Origin: Myrica gale
Lineage: Eukaryota > Streptophyta > Magnoliopsida > Fagales > Myricaceae
Assembly: GCA_963930655.1 (NCBI GenBank)
Contig: OZ005616.1
Location: 10,196,001-10,260,000 of the forward strand
Length of the DNA stretch: 64,000 nucleotides
Direction of reading: 5' to 3'
The notes beneath the pieces were generated by a model, which was not told the origin of the DNA, ran no database searches, and was given only the letters and a program-made list of their open reading frames with translations. A program made the translations under genes and the position numbers. How positions within the stretch are numbered: the stretch's first letter is position 1; each line of letters begins with the position of its first letter. This document shows positions 11,192-24,000 of the stretch, one piece after another.

Positions 11192-14100
11192 TTATGTGCT
11201 TTGTTTGCAACCACAGGTGCAATTCTGAAGTTCTTTGTGGAGCTTCTGGAAGAATGTAAGAAAATCAATGTTAGTGAAGGATCAAGTTAAAGGAACAAGA
11301 AGTCTCTTGGATGTATTAGACTTGGGATCACCCATTGCTTCCTTTCAAAATTTGAAACATCTTATCCTGCGCTCTTATTCAGCACCTAAAGAATAACAAT
11401 GTCAAGAAGATGGCACCGTTAAACTTCTGCCCAGAATATTTCATGAGGCTACTTCAACAAGGGGATATATATATCAACTTCATAATGCCTAGAAGGATTA
11501 AAACCACACATTGGCGGTTTAGAAATGCCACTCTCTCTCTCTCTCTCTCCCAACACACGATCTCAGTCAAAGCCTTTCATTGGATCTCTTGCAGCTTTGG
11601 CTTATCGAGAGTATAAAATTCACAACCCAAGGGAAATTTGTAGTGCTTTTCAACCATATGCAATAAATGCAAGAACTACAAAGCGTTCTGCGTTCCTTAA
11701 TTTCCCTCGAGTTTGTAATATCCATCTCTCATCCTCTAAATTGAATCGATCACTTGACACTGGACTATGATGACAATTTTGACACTGCAAAGTTGCGACT
11801 TAGAAGCAAATCTCTTCTTTCCTAAAGCATGCATTTAAACTCTCAACAGTCCCAATTAATTGCATCTTAAGCAAACCCTGATTTCATTCAAAACCATTGG
11901 ATGTGGGGGTGTTTCCTTTGTAATGTAAAACATGAAAATATGAGAAGAATCCTAAATGTTACATTCTTCCTATATGGTGCATAAGAAACACTACATTAGT
12001 CAGTTTAGTTATCAATAATGAAACTGTTACACACCTGAACATGATTTTGGAGGCCTTTGATATGTTGCACTGCCAAGTCCAACATGTCTGAATAACTTGT
12101 TTGCTGCAAGAAAATTGCAAAGAAAATCTTTTACATATTTAATTCAAATATATAAATTTTTAAGACGGCATAGCCTGTCTAAATCCCTATTATTTCTTAG
12201 TAGTTTAGTCTTTTTTGTGTGGTTTAAGAATCAAATTAAACAGAGGGCGATGATTGAATTTTTTTATAACTTATAGGGCAAAATCAGACAAATTAGAAGT
12301 TATGGGATCCAATTAGATTTTTACCCATAGATATGAAGCGTACCATAATGTTTTCCCAATGCAATAACAACACAGTAATACAAGACAAAAAGTCCATGCT
12401 CTTGAAAGGAATTGACGAAAATGGATGATACATACTTCCTTAAATCTTGTATCATTAGAGAAACCTAGTTTTTTCATGATAGCATAGATTCTTGCAGCTT
12501 TAATCAACTACATTGAGACTATTAATTAAAGAACATGATTTTGACTTCACATAATCCAAGTGTTTGGGTCTTCCTCTCAACTGAACTGGCTTCAACACTG
12601 AAATCTACTCAGAACTCCACAAGCAGATAAATCAATAACTTGCAAAGGATGGTGTCCTATTCTTGGCAGTTGAGCGCCATAAACTACCACTCTTTTTAAA
12701 TATGCACCCTCTATGAAGGTCTAATCATTAAGATCATGCCACGTTACCTATTTTTGATAACTTAAAAGTTAAATTCGGACTTAGGAGGTAAATCATTAAG
12801 AAAAGTCCCAGTATAGATAGATGAAATTGCTAAGAATGGTAGTTTAGGGATCATATTGCTAATAGAGTGGTAATTTAGGTTAGTAATTGTAATTTTCCAT
12901 TCGCGATTTGACTCAATTAAACCTGAGTTCTAACTAATTGAGTTTGGCTACAATTAATCTGTTTTTGCTATTGATCCATACCTAACATTATATCAAATGC
13001 CACATTTTCAGCAATTATGCTGTTGCTTGCTTTTCCACCAATGCAACTTTTCTGTCTCTCTTATCTATTTGCCTCTCTCTCGCTCCCTCTCTTTTCTTTG
13101 TTTCAATGAATAAAAAATGGATCTCCTTGTACATTTTCCCTCCCTCCGCTAAAATATCACATTCCACATAGTGCACATATCTAGGTTTTCATTCCCCATG
13201 GTCACATGATCAAAAACATCTCAGATGGCATTCCTTTATCTTGTTATCAGTGTTGGCCCACTCTTTTTACAAGTTTGACAGTTCCAAAATAAATCATTTC
13301 TTGTGATTCCACTATTTCATTCTAGCATCCCGTATGACATTGCGATGCATTTGATATGTCCTTATAGACAGTATATCCAATTGAAGCTTTATTAAACTTG
13401 CATAATAGATAATCAACCCTATGTCTGAAAAGCCTAAAATCTTATATTCTAACTATTTGTAACCGTTCCCAGTCAAATCAATCTTTGTCAGTTTCCGCCA
13501 TCTAGCACTGTGAACCACACACATCATGTGGCTGATGTTACAGCTGATATAATAGGCCAAAAAGATAACCCAACCAAGAGTTCCAGGTTATTACCTTATC
13601 CATGTTAGGGACAAGGTCTTGTAGTTTCTTCAGTTTCCCACTTATTCTGGTTCTTCTTTCCTGCATTTATAAATAAAATGTGAATTCAGGTCAGCGCATA
13701 CAGGTGCATGAATTATACCATTTCTCCAATGAACAAAAAAGTAATCATAACATAATTTTCCATTACAGAGACCAAAAGGAATACTTAATTACATTTCCCC
13801 CACGGACAGCTATCTAATTATCCATCACAACTTTAAGTTTACTTCAGTGAAACTCAAACCCCAATTTTCAGCGTCATTTACTCTAATTTTTCAAAAACCA
13901 GTTTTTGATTGGGGGCGTGTAACTTCTACGGAAATTTCAAAGTACGGTACAAATTTTGATGAGCCAAAATTCATGGAGAAAAAAGTAAACTAACCAAAAG
14001 AAAATGTGCTCAGCATCACGCTACAAGTTTACAGTAGACATTGACTGCAGTCCTGAATGAAGCTTATGATAACACCTTAGTGTGCGATTATGATTTTAAT

Positions 14101-17100
14101 TCAATCGTACTCCTACAATGGGACCAGAAATTTCTAGTCTAAAGAAATTATAAAATAAGTCAGTTGATATGGATTCGAACAAGTCCTGGCAGTTAAAAGT
14201 CAATAAAGGGTGAAGTTGTAGAATAGAGCTAAGAGGTGTGTACATATACAACACATGACCTTGATTAACTTTACCAAAGGATTTTGAACATCCGCTCTCA
14301 ATGTGTTAAAAGTGGAGGTTTATTTGAGTATTTCTTTTTGAAGATCAAGATAATAGAACACTCTAATTACATATCAAGTGGCTATATTTACAATACCAAA
14401 CCCGCCAAACTGTACCAAAAGTGGGCAAAGGTTTATTGGTCTCAAAATGCGAATCACATTTGTCTAGGCAACCCCTTCTTAAAGGAGATCATATTGTTCA
14501 AACAAGAGAGAGTTAACTTCAATCAACATGTTTGTGAAATGGGTGCACGTCTTGGTGGACATGTCTTCAACTATAATATCAGAAGAGAAAGACTGATGGA
14601 TTAGAGAAGAGATGAAACCAAAAAGCAGTCAGAACTTTATTTTTAGTTTTATCTATCTGTTTATTTATTTAATATATTTACCCCCAAGGGTTTGGTGTGG
14701 TGGTAAGGCTTCGGCTTGGGTTCTAACATGTCCCAAGTTCGAGCCCCAACATCCCCATTATCGCCCTTGACTTATCTGCTCCCTGGGTTGTGGGGTCGGT
14801 CCAGTGGGCCGGGGTTTGTACTTCAGGGTAGGGCCAAAAAGGGTCCGGCTTTGAGGAATTTCCTCGTCATCAAAAAAAAAATTTAATATATTTACTTAAA
14901 AGAACTCTTCAGTCAAAAGTCAAATCTTCTCCTTTCAAACAAGAATATAGAAAAAAGAAGAGTTGATTAATATGAAAAATTACTCTAGGAGCCTTTTTGC
15001 AACCACGAAACAAAAATTTATACATACAACGGGAAAAAAGTAATGGCCCATTACTAATGATAGATGTGTAGTATTGCTAAATTCACAATATTAGATCTAT
15101 GTTATTCACGACAATTCAACCAACTTGGAGCAATTAGATCTTATTGTGGGTAACATGGATACTATGAATGACAAATTACTCCAGACTTTTACTAACCCTT
15201 TCAGCAATGCTTCGGGGGTGCGTTGCACAGCCACGTTTAGCACGGATTTTACATGGGACAGAGTCTTCAGGAATATGAATTAGCTTTTCGACAGTGGCCA
15301 TCTCAAGTGTTGTCTGCGGCATGCTAAACTGCATTCACAATAAATAGAAAACATCAACCAGCAGAACTGTCAATTGTTCAAAAGTAATATATTATGAAGC
15401 TACTCATAAAGTGAAATATAATTCTCAGATTTATGCTCAAAGAAATTTCATTGTGAGTAATAGATTTTTGTTGAATGATAATTTCTGGACCAGTGAAGCA
15501 GAAAATATGCCCAATTTAAAGAAAGCCTCAATGTACTAAGGGAGGCACTAGTTTGCCCTGAAATTTGTATATCCTGCAAATGATTTAACCGAAGGTTACT
15601 TCTTGTCTCCTCTCTCTTACTTTCCTCCTGTCCACCCCCTTTTATTAAAAAATTAACCTCAATATGATAAATGACTCTAATTGGACAAGGTAAATCAAGA
15701 GGTCGATTCTTATCATAAAGATTAAATTAAGAAATGAGATATGATAAATTATTGCTGATTTTCTATTTTCAAGTTATGTAAGACTAATTCTAAATATGGA
15801 TGCACTGAAATCTCATTATAAGTTAAAAGATTGAGTTTTATCATTGATATTGTGGATGTAAAGCCATTGGGTCAAACCATATCATACTCATGTATTTTCT
15901 TTCTTTTCTTCTCTTCATTTGGATGTATGGCATTAAAGTAAAACATTATAATCTTTGCATTCTTCTTTTCTTTTCCTCTCTTCATTTTAAACAATCTCAA
16001 TTTTTGAAAGTATGGAACCAGACTAGAGATGCATATTTGGCTAGCAAGATAATTAATTGGTGTTGGAACTAAAACAGCTCCTTTCAGTTGAACTAGCAAG
16101 CAGAGGCCATAGGCTTTTATGGGACTAGTATGTTGCAAACGGAATCTTCATTCTGCAACAAATATATCACATATTGACTTACAAGAATGGTTTAAAGGGA
16201 GCCTCCTCATGTTGGTCCTCTACAATATCATCTTTTTATGAGACCTTCAACAGTATGAAAAACATGGGTGGGTTATGAGCTGTTATCCACGATGAAAAGC
16301 TCTCATACTTGGCAAACAAAAGTGAGTTTTGCTGATCTATCTAAAATTGTGGAAGCCATGGTTACAAAGGGGAACAGCCGTTTTGGAAGGAAAGGATACA
16401 CAATCTATGGGAAGTAAATGCATTGCAGATAATACAAACTAAAGAACAGATGCTCGATGGATGAGTTCAAGTTGATTATTTGAGATTGTTTAGTTCTTCT
16501 CCAGAAAAAATCAATTGCACATCTTTCTCACACCCAGATATGGCGAGGAAGCTGCAAATGCTTTGGCTAGGATGGCACTTTTTTTTTTCTAGTGAACTTT
16601 TTGTAGCAGAACCAGCCCCTCCCCCAAGGGAGGGGGTGCTGTTTGAGCCAAAGTTCAGTGGCAGCTAGGATGTCACTTACGATTGAAGATTTTAAAGTTT
16701 GGTTGGAGTAAGTTTCTGCCTGGTTCTTCCTACACATCTCCTTTTGGTCATCCAGAGGACAGTGAATTATAAACTTATCTTTATTCGTTTGATTATCAAA
16801 ATTCACAACGCATATCTTGCCAGAAAGATCCGCAAACTAATTTTAGTACCTGAGTTTCTAAAGCATGCAGACAATTGAAGAAGTCTCCGTCAATATTTTT
16901 CCCTCGTTTGCTCGGTGGGGCTGAAAATACAATGGAATTTGTGTTTTCCCATGAGTCCATTCCAAAGCTAGTAGTGGCATAAGAATGCGTGGCATTTTGG
17001 TGGCCATTGCTAGAACTGATGCCATCAACAACGTCCTCGCCTACGTCCGAGATCTGGGAAAGGGAATCTTGTCCTGTGAAGCTTAATTGTGACTTCAACC

Positions 17101-20100
17101 TCGATACTCCATGGCCACCATTAGAGCCACCTATTGAGGTGTAGCCTCCAGAGCCCCTTGTAACTGAAAAACCTGCCGTTGATTTGTCATTATTACAGAT
17201 TACTTTGCAAACGTATAGAAATATTAATCATAACTTAGCAGAAAAAGAAACACTGGTACTGAACTGATCCTTTTAATAATAATCTAAACAGAATTTTGTG
17301 TCATTTACACTTGTTGAAGTTCTTATCTACGCAAAATCAGAATTTGAACTCGGCTTAAATGAATCCAGGCTACATTTGCTTATAAGCACAAGCTTCTCAG
17401 TTGGTAATATTACCCTCTACGTGCATTTCAGGCCTCAAAGGCTAAGGATAGCATGGTATCACACTTATATAAAGTTTTCATCCCATGGGGAAATCTGATA
17501 AAATCGTTACATGAGTCAGGTTGGAATTAGAAATGGTCATGTCACATGCCCAACTTGATTTGATACTCATAATTCTAGGAACATTTCATTTTAAGATATG
17601 ATTGTGATCTTCTATTCACATAGTAGAAGGAACTCTTGAGGCCTCCATCTGATTTTCAAAAATTGCTAATATGGCCATTATACTACAGACATTGTTTAAC
17701 ATTCGTTCTGCATCTATAAATGCTATGGGGAATACTTTCCTTCTCTTACTTTGCAAAAGTTCCCAATTTATCGTCCATATCATTTTTATTGCAACAAACA
17801 TTTCATAGCACAGGAAAGAAAGAATCATCTCACAGCCTAATTCAAGCAACAAGAGTAGATGAAAAATCCAGGCAAGTAGATGGAGTCCCCAAATAATAAA
17901 AGATCACTACTCAGACTGGTGTAGTATAATACACTTTTGCATCAAACCTCTTTCAACTGGGAAAACAACATGAAATGTTGAAGATCGCACAAGGGAAGAG
18001 TATGTGCCTTCCCATGACATATAAGAGTTAGAATAAAAGTTAACGGTGCCCAGTTGAAAACTTGTTTGAACATGCTTTGAATATAACCCTTCAGATTGTC
18101 TTCTTTTGAACATTCGTCCAAATGCACTCCAACGTAATTCTCTACAACTCACTACGGCCTCCATGCAATAGCATCCCAAGAATCAGACATGGGTGGATTA
18201 TTAAGCAAAAATGAGGAATATATAAGGAAGGATAATAAGCACCAGTAACAAAAAAGGGCAACATGGGAGACTTATAGCTTGAACTGGTGGACCATTCAAA
18301 GTGTTAGAACACTCGGGGAAAAATAGAAACAAGACTGACCTTTCTGGTAATTATGGAGTTTCAGTAACATTTAAAGGATCAAATCTCTTTCAATTAGGGA
18401 TTGTTTAAGATCACACAATGAAAGATTATGTGCCTTCCTACCTCCACACAGGTGTTAGAACAAAAGCTGGCAAGTGTCTGTGTTAAAGCCTATCTGAAAA
18501 TGCTTTGCATACAACTCTTTAGATGGGTCTTCTTTTGAACGCTCCTTTAAATGCACCTCAACTCTCTCTAGAACTTAATGGCAACCTCCATGTGAACTGT
18601 AACGACCCAAGGAAAGCACTCGCCACATCTGTGCTTTGACTTCAAAAGCTCTTTGGATCATTATAAAGCCTAGTTTAATCTAGTAAGATCCCAATGTCAG
18701 CCTTAGCCATCCTCATTCCTTTCTCTTCTTCCACTCCAAGTGAGATTCGGGGTATCACATGAACACTTCAATGGATGCTCACGTCAAGAATCTGGCTCAT
18801 TAGTTAGACATTTGAGCACCTTCAAATGCCTCTTCAAACACCAGGTAGTTTAGAAATCGTATTAAGCTTTTTATGTTCTTTGTAATCATCAGTGCTCTAG
18901 AAATTTCACTAGAGACGCATTACATATAATACATTGACTTCTCTAGAAGTGGTTTTTCTTTTATCTTAGTTTCCCTTGGTATCTTATCAATTCCTTCTTA
19001 ATCACTATCATCCAGCATTGTTCCCATAGAGCAACTGCTACCCGAACTTGGGGATATTCCAAGAAACTAGTATTCCTTGATAAGATTATACTAATAGTCA
19101 AAATACATTAGCAAAAAAATTGAAAGAAAAAGAAAAACACTATTTTTTACCCTAGTTTTTTTTCTTATAGCATTCTTAGATTTTTATTTTTCTTTATGGT
19201 TGATGAATCACAACCTCATAAAAGATATACGTTCAAATGCAGGCATCCCTCAACTTCTATAAGCAGTCTCTAAAACACCAACAGGGACCACCTTTGCCTT
19301 ATAGTTTATTCGCTCACACCTAGACTGCTACATTAGAAAATACCCACATGCCATAAAAAAAAAAGATGATAATCTGACACGCATCATCTTCCAAGCATGC
19401 CAGGGCCTATCCTCCACCTCTTGATCAAAACAATTTCTTGTTCTGCACCTCACACTAAAAATAAAATAACCCCCCATTATAACCTATCCTCCAGTGATCT
19501 AAACAGAAAAAAACTATAAAATAGCAGATACGACACCCACCCCACCACGCTTACACGTGATTCCTCCTCTGGATGATGCGTATAATGAAGAAATGGGCTT
19601 AAAATATAGCAAAAAGAAATCTTTTGTCTATAATTAAGATTCGACTATATCAAAAACTTCACCTACAATACTTTTGTCTGCATTAAGATTAAGCATTTGG
19701 AAAAAATAAAAAATAAAATAAATATTTCTTAAATCAATTTTTTCCAATCACCTGCTACTTTAGTTAACATATATATAGATATTGAGGGAGGGATAAAATG
19801 GAATGAGCTATTGTAATTTGTAATGCCATTACTCTTTGCTACACGTGAGCGGTGAGTCCACTGGCTAATCATACAGCCTCACATGTGCATTTCTTCACTA
19901 AAGTCAACGTACATCCAAGACCAATAGAAAGGCCAGAGTGGCTCACCCTTTTTAAGGCAGTCAAAGCTTACGGTCGCGGCTTCCCCTGAATCTATTGAGC
20001 ACGTGGAGGACAAAACAGTCATTTCACCATAGAGCATTCGATAGCGAGCAATGCCCGAAAGAGATTTTAAAACCAAAAATAAAAAACCTAAGGTTACTTT

Positions 20101-20870
20101 CGTCTTGTCAGCTACAATAAATCTGACATTCTCGTGCATTGCTCGCGACCAAAGTAACCTTACTTTCGTCTTGTCTGAAGTCTGCAACGTTGTTCTGTTC
20201 TGTGTTCAGACCGCGACCAATAAAAGAACAGAAGACAGCCGAAGTACAAAACTACCCCTGATCAAATGGTCATTTTCCAAGCAGTAACGAAAAAGAACGC
20301 GCCCTATCCATCGAAGGCAAACACGGAAAAGGAAAGAAGAAAGAGAAAGCAACTTCCAAATCTAAAGGAAGGAAAAAGCGGACAAAAAATTGTAACCGGA
20401 AGTAAAGGTAAAAAGCACGTACCATTATCGGAAGCAGAAGAGAGATGGCTGAAAAACCCAGCGGGAGAACTCTTCTGGCGGACCAAAGCCGAGGAAGCAG
20501 AAGCGGAAGATCCACCGGCGCCACCTTTTGAAGTACTAGCCGTGAGGAAATTCCCAACGGACATATCGTGCAGTCCGTACGATCTCTGTAGCCCTTTTGG
20601 AGGCGGCGGCGGCTGCTGCTGCTCTTTCTGCTTATTGGATGAGTTGGCCCGGCAGGTTGACTCGGATGTGATGGAAGAGGAGTCCCCGGAGAAGTACTGC
20701 TGGTGGCCCATGAGGGAGGATGGTGATCGAAGGGCCGAGAATTCACGGTTCGGTCCGATGACGGAATCAACGGCTGTAGTCAGGAGGGAGCCTGGGGCCG
20801 AACCGTAGCGGGTGAGCCCGGCTGGGACCATTGGCTTTTGGGAACCGGAGGATGAGGATTGTGGGTACAT
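11192..20870 (-). CDS. bHLH transcription factor, bHLH129/bHLH130 type, six exons
   Basis: Exons: 20870-20423, 17172-16850, 15328-15197, 13660-13595, 12103-12035 and 11245-11192, giving 363 residues. All junctions are GT-AG and frames join without gaps. Family members bind E-box DNA; some (FBH group) activate CONSTANS, and others act in stress or ABA responses. The N-terminal half is Ser/Gly-rich, with a poly-Q/poly-P run after SSNKQKEQ. Exon 2 carries the family signature RLKSQLSF, QDSLSQISDV and FSAPPSKRGKNIDGD. The basic region RAKRGCATHPRSIAERERR (about 286-304) runs from exon 3 into exon 4. The helix-loop-helix is in exons 4-5 (ISGKLKKLQDLVPNMDK, then MLDLAVQHIKGLQNHV). The C-terminal tail NCTCGCK is also typical. 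The exon 3/4 junction splits the basic region after AER. The gene spans 9.7 kb because of long introns, one of which hosts a SINE. Likely counterpart: At2g43140. Confidence 0.92.
11531..11549. repeat. (CT)n microsatellite
   Basis: About nine CT units inside the last bHLH intron. Confidence 0.85.
14667..14895 (+). mobile_element. tRNA-derived SINE in a bHLH intron
   Basis: The body is 14682-14880 (about 200 bp). It has a pol III A-box-like TGGTGTGGTGGTAAGG near 14692 and a B-box-like AAGTTCGAGCCCC near 14740. It is G+C-rich against A+T-rich surroundings and ends in TCATC followed by A10. The 15-bp direct repeat ATTTAATATATTTAC flanks it exactly at 14667-14681 and 14881-14895. It codes for nothing and lies antisense to the bHLH gene within the 15196-13661 intron. 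The exact repeats and short A tail point to a fairly recent insertion. Confidence 0.92.
16614..16641. other. G+C-rich hairpin in a bHLH intron
   Basis: CAGCCCCTCCC followed by a short spacer and GGGAGGGGGTGCTG form a near-perfect inverted repeat. It lies in the intron between exons 2 and 3. Its role, if any, is unknown. Confidence 0.6.
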
Positions 20871-22762
20871 GTCTGCGGTATAGTATGAATTGCAGGGAGT
20901 GAAAGAATATATGAAAAAGGAAATGCTAGACAGAGAGAGAGAGAGTGGTAAATGGAAAAGAAAGTTCTGTGGGCGGGGATGGTAGTTGAGGAAAAGAATA
21001 TGAGAGGCGATTGCATCACCCGCAGGTGATGATTAGTCCCAGGTCACCGGTTCCTGCTCTGAATTGTAATAATTGGATCTCTTAAAAGCCATCTTTGCAA
21101 ACAACATTTTTTTTTTTACCAAAGTTTGTATTTAAAAATTTTAGTTGCAAATATAATTAATTTAAAATTTTGATCAAACAAATTCTCATTATAATAAATA
21201 TAGAAAATTTATTGAATCTTCAATAATTTTTATAAAAATTTAATTTTTCTCTATCTTTAAATCTAATAAAACTTTAATCTGCATCAACTTTTACAATATT
21301 TCCCAATTTTTCATAAAATTTTAATTTGTAAACCTGACCTAATTTATGGGGACCAGAAAGTCAGCCCATTGGTCATTTTAATCTAATCTCGAATTTAATT
21401 TCTTTTGTTAATTATATTATTATATTCCACTTTCAACAAAAAAAAATGATTACAAAAAGATGTTAAATTATGTGTATACCACCCTATTCTGAAAAACAAG
21501 GGAACAAAATAAAAACAAAGGAATAAATTAATATAAGACAACAAGACTGGATAAGGACAGTGAGATGAAAACAAAAACAAACATTGAGGTTGTAGTCAAA
21601 TTGGATATTAGCTGTTAAAGTCGGGCTCAAAAAAGTAATATATTAAAAGTCAAACTGATAAATTTGAGCATTTAGAAAGGCATTCCATCGAAGTTTCGAT
21701 GATATCGAAGGCATATTTATAAACCAAAATTTTGTTCAAAATTCTTTCTTTTCTAAAATTTTTATTTACAAACTCAACTAATTTAAAATTTTAACCAAGA
21801 AAATAATAATAATAATAAACTTTGAAATCATCTATCCTCCTATCAAATCATTTATTTTTATTAAAAAATTAATTCAAATTATTCGTCTCTTCATTTTTTT
21901 ACTAATCCCCATAAGACCCTATTTTTCACTATTTTCTCTCAAAATTCAATAAAACTATAATCTACCTCAATTTTCACAACATTCCTAAAATTCTAAAAAA
22001 ATATTAGTTTGCAAACATGACCTTAAGAAAGTTTAAATTCAGTTTTACTCCCATTAGAATACTCTGAAAGGACCAAGCTTAAGCTCAAATAAAAATTTAG
22101 ATATATAGTTAATGTATTTTCTGGTCGACCACAAAGTCTTGTGCCACATATACATAGTTAATACTCTGAAAAGTTTAAATGTGTAGTTAATGTATAATCT
22201 TTAATGCACAGAATACATGTACGAATAAGATAATCTTTACAATAATTAAGTAGCTATATATTGATAGTTAGAAATTTATAAGTTATTAGAATTACAATTT
22301 ATTATATATGAAAATAAAATATCTATTAATAAACTACTTCCTAACCAAATTCGAACTCAATAAAATAACATTTGTATATAAAATTATAGCTCGGTGAGAA
22401 ACTAACTATTGTTTGTTTTCACGTAATATAAGAAAAATCTAAGAATATTTTCAACTGTAAATAAATTTTAGAAAATTATTAATTTTTCCATGTTTGGTTG
22501 ATATATTAAAAATAATCTCTTTTTTATTTTTTATGTTTGATGCTATTTGGAAAATTTATGAGTTTTAATCTAATGAGTTTGAGTGTCAAAATTCTTCAAA
22601 ATTTTGGGTCTCATTACTTTTAAAAAAATAATATTTTTTTCTCGTTAAATTATTTATTTTTATTATAATAATATTTATTTAAATTTTCTAGGTGAATATT
22701 TATACAATTCGCAACGTGGATAAATCTACAGTGACATGGATAAATCTACCTTTTTTTCTAAG
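20871..22762. other. bHLH 5' flank and A+T-rich spacer
   Basis: Sequence next to 20870 is CT-rich on the minus strand with a (GA)n run at 20933-20945, consistent with a bHLH 5' UTR. Beyond 21060 the sequence is very A+T-rich, with diverged pieces of the dispersed repeat family (clearest at 21713-22022). No gene was recognised. Confidence 0.45.
21014..21031. promoter_or_regulatory. Perfect inverted repeat containing an E-box upstream of the bHLH gene
   Basis: CATCACC-CGCA-GGTGATG has two 7-bp arms around a 4-base loop and includes the E-box CAGGTG at 21023-21028. It lies about 145-160 bases upstream of the bHLH start codon. It could be a protein-binding site, but this is inference from position and motif only. 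Confidence 0.35.
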
Positions 22763-24000
22763 CAACTTGGGGAATCAGGGAACAGAGGAAGACAACCACG
22801 ATGGCTTCGCACGTTGACAAACAAGCAAACTTACAACGGTCAACCCACACATCCTTCAAAAGATTCTATCATTTGAAGGAAGAATGCCAACTTATAAGTC
22901 TACAAGTTTGCCACTACGTAGCCGGTGTGAGACTTTCTTTTTCCAAACAACTTGGGGAAGCGGGGAACAAGGGAAGACAACCACGATGACTTCGCGCGTT
23001 AGACAAACAAACAAACTTACAGCGGTCAACCCACACATCCTTCAAAAGGGTCTATCCTTTGAAGGAGGAGTGCAAACTTATAAGTCTACAAGTTTGCCAA
23101 TACGTAGCCAGTGTGAGACTTTCTTCTTCTAAGCAACTTGGGGAAGCGGGGAACAGGGGAAGACAAGCACGATGTCTTCACGCGTTGACAAACAAGCAAA
23201 CTTACAGCGGTCAACCCACACATCTTTTAAAAGATCCTATCCTTTGAAGGAAGAATGTCAATTTATACGTCTACAAGTTTGCCACTACGTCGCCGGTGTG
23301 AGACTTTCTTTTTCCAAGCAACTTGGGGAAGCGGGGAACAGGGGAAGACAACCACGATGACTTCGCGCGTTAGACAAACAAGCAAACTTACAGCGGTCAA
23401 GCCACACATCTTTGAAAAAATCCTATCCTTTGAAGGAAGAATGTCAATTTATAAGTCTACAAGTTTGCCACTACGTCACTGGTGTGAGACTTTCTTTTTC
23501 CAAGCAACTTGGGGAAGCGGGGAACAGGGGAAGACAACCACAATGACTTCGCGCGTTAGACAAACAAGCAAACTTACAGCGGTCAACCCACACATCCTTC
23601 AAAAGGGTCTATCCTTTGAAGGAGGAGTGCAAACTTATAAGTTTATAAGTTTGCCAATACGTAGCCGGTGTGAGACTTTCTTCTTCTAGGCAACTTGGGG
23701 AAGCGGGAAATAGGGGAAGACAAGCACAATGACTTCACGCGTTAGATAAACAAGCAAACTTATAGCTGTCAATCCACTCATCCTTCAAAAGGGTCTATCC
23801 TTTGAAGGAGGAGTGTCAACTTATAAGTCTACAAGTTTGCCAATACGTAGCAAGTGTGAGACTTTCTTTTTCTAGGCAACTTGGGGAAGCGGGGAACAGG
23901 GGAAGACAACCACGATGACTTCACGCGTTAGACAAAATAAGCAAACTTACAGCGATCAACACACACATCCTTTAAAAGATAGTCTATTTTTTTTCCTTCC
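22763..24000. repeat. Tandem array, 185-186 bp period, six full units plus a partial one
   Basis: The phrase CAACTTGGGGAA starts at 22763, 22948, 23134, 23319, 23505, 23691 and 23877, so spacing is 185 or 186 throughout. Each unit contains a hairpin of TCCTTCAAA and TTTGAAGGA around a short loop, then ACAAGTTTGCCA and GTGTGAGACTTTCTT. Unit-to-unit similarity is high. The open frames across it (up to 144 codons) arise because units hold no stop in one frame; they resemble no known protein. Direct copies of GGATAAATCTA flank the array on both sides (about 22718 and 22740; 24021 and 24050). Confidence 0.9.

Noticed and set aside
20266-20808. 180-codon plus-strand frame
   Set aside because: It is antisense to bHLH exon 1, whose family signature on the minus strand is unmistakable.
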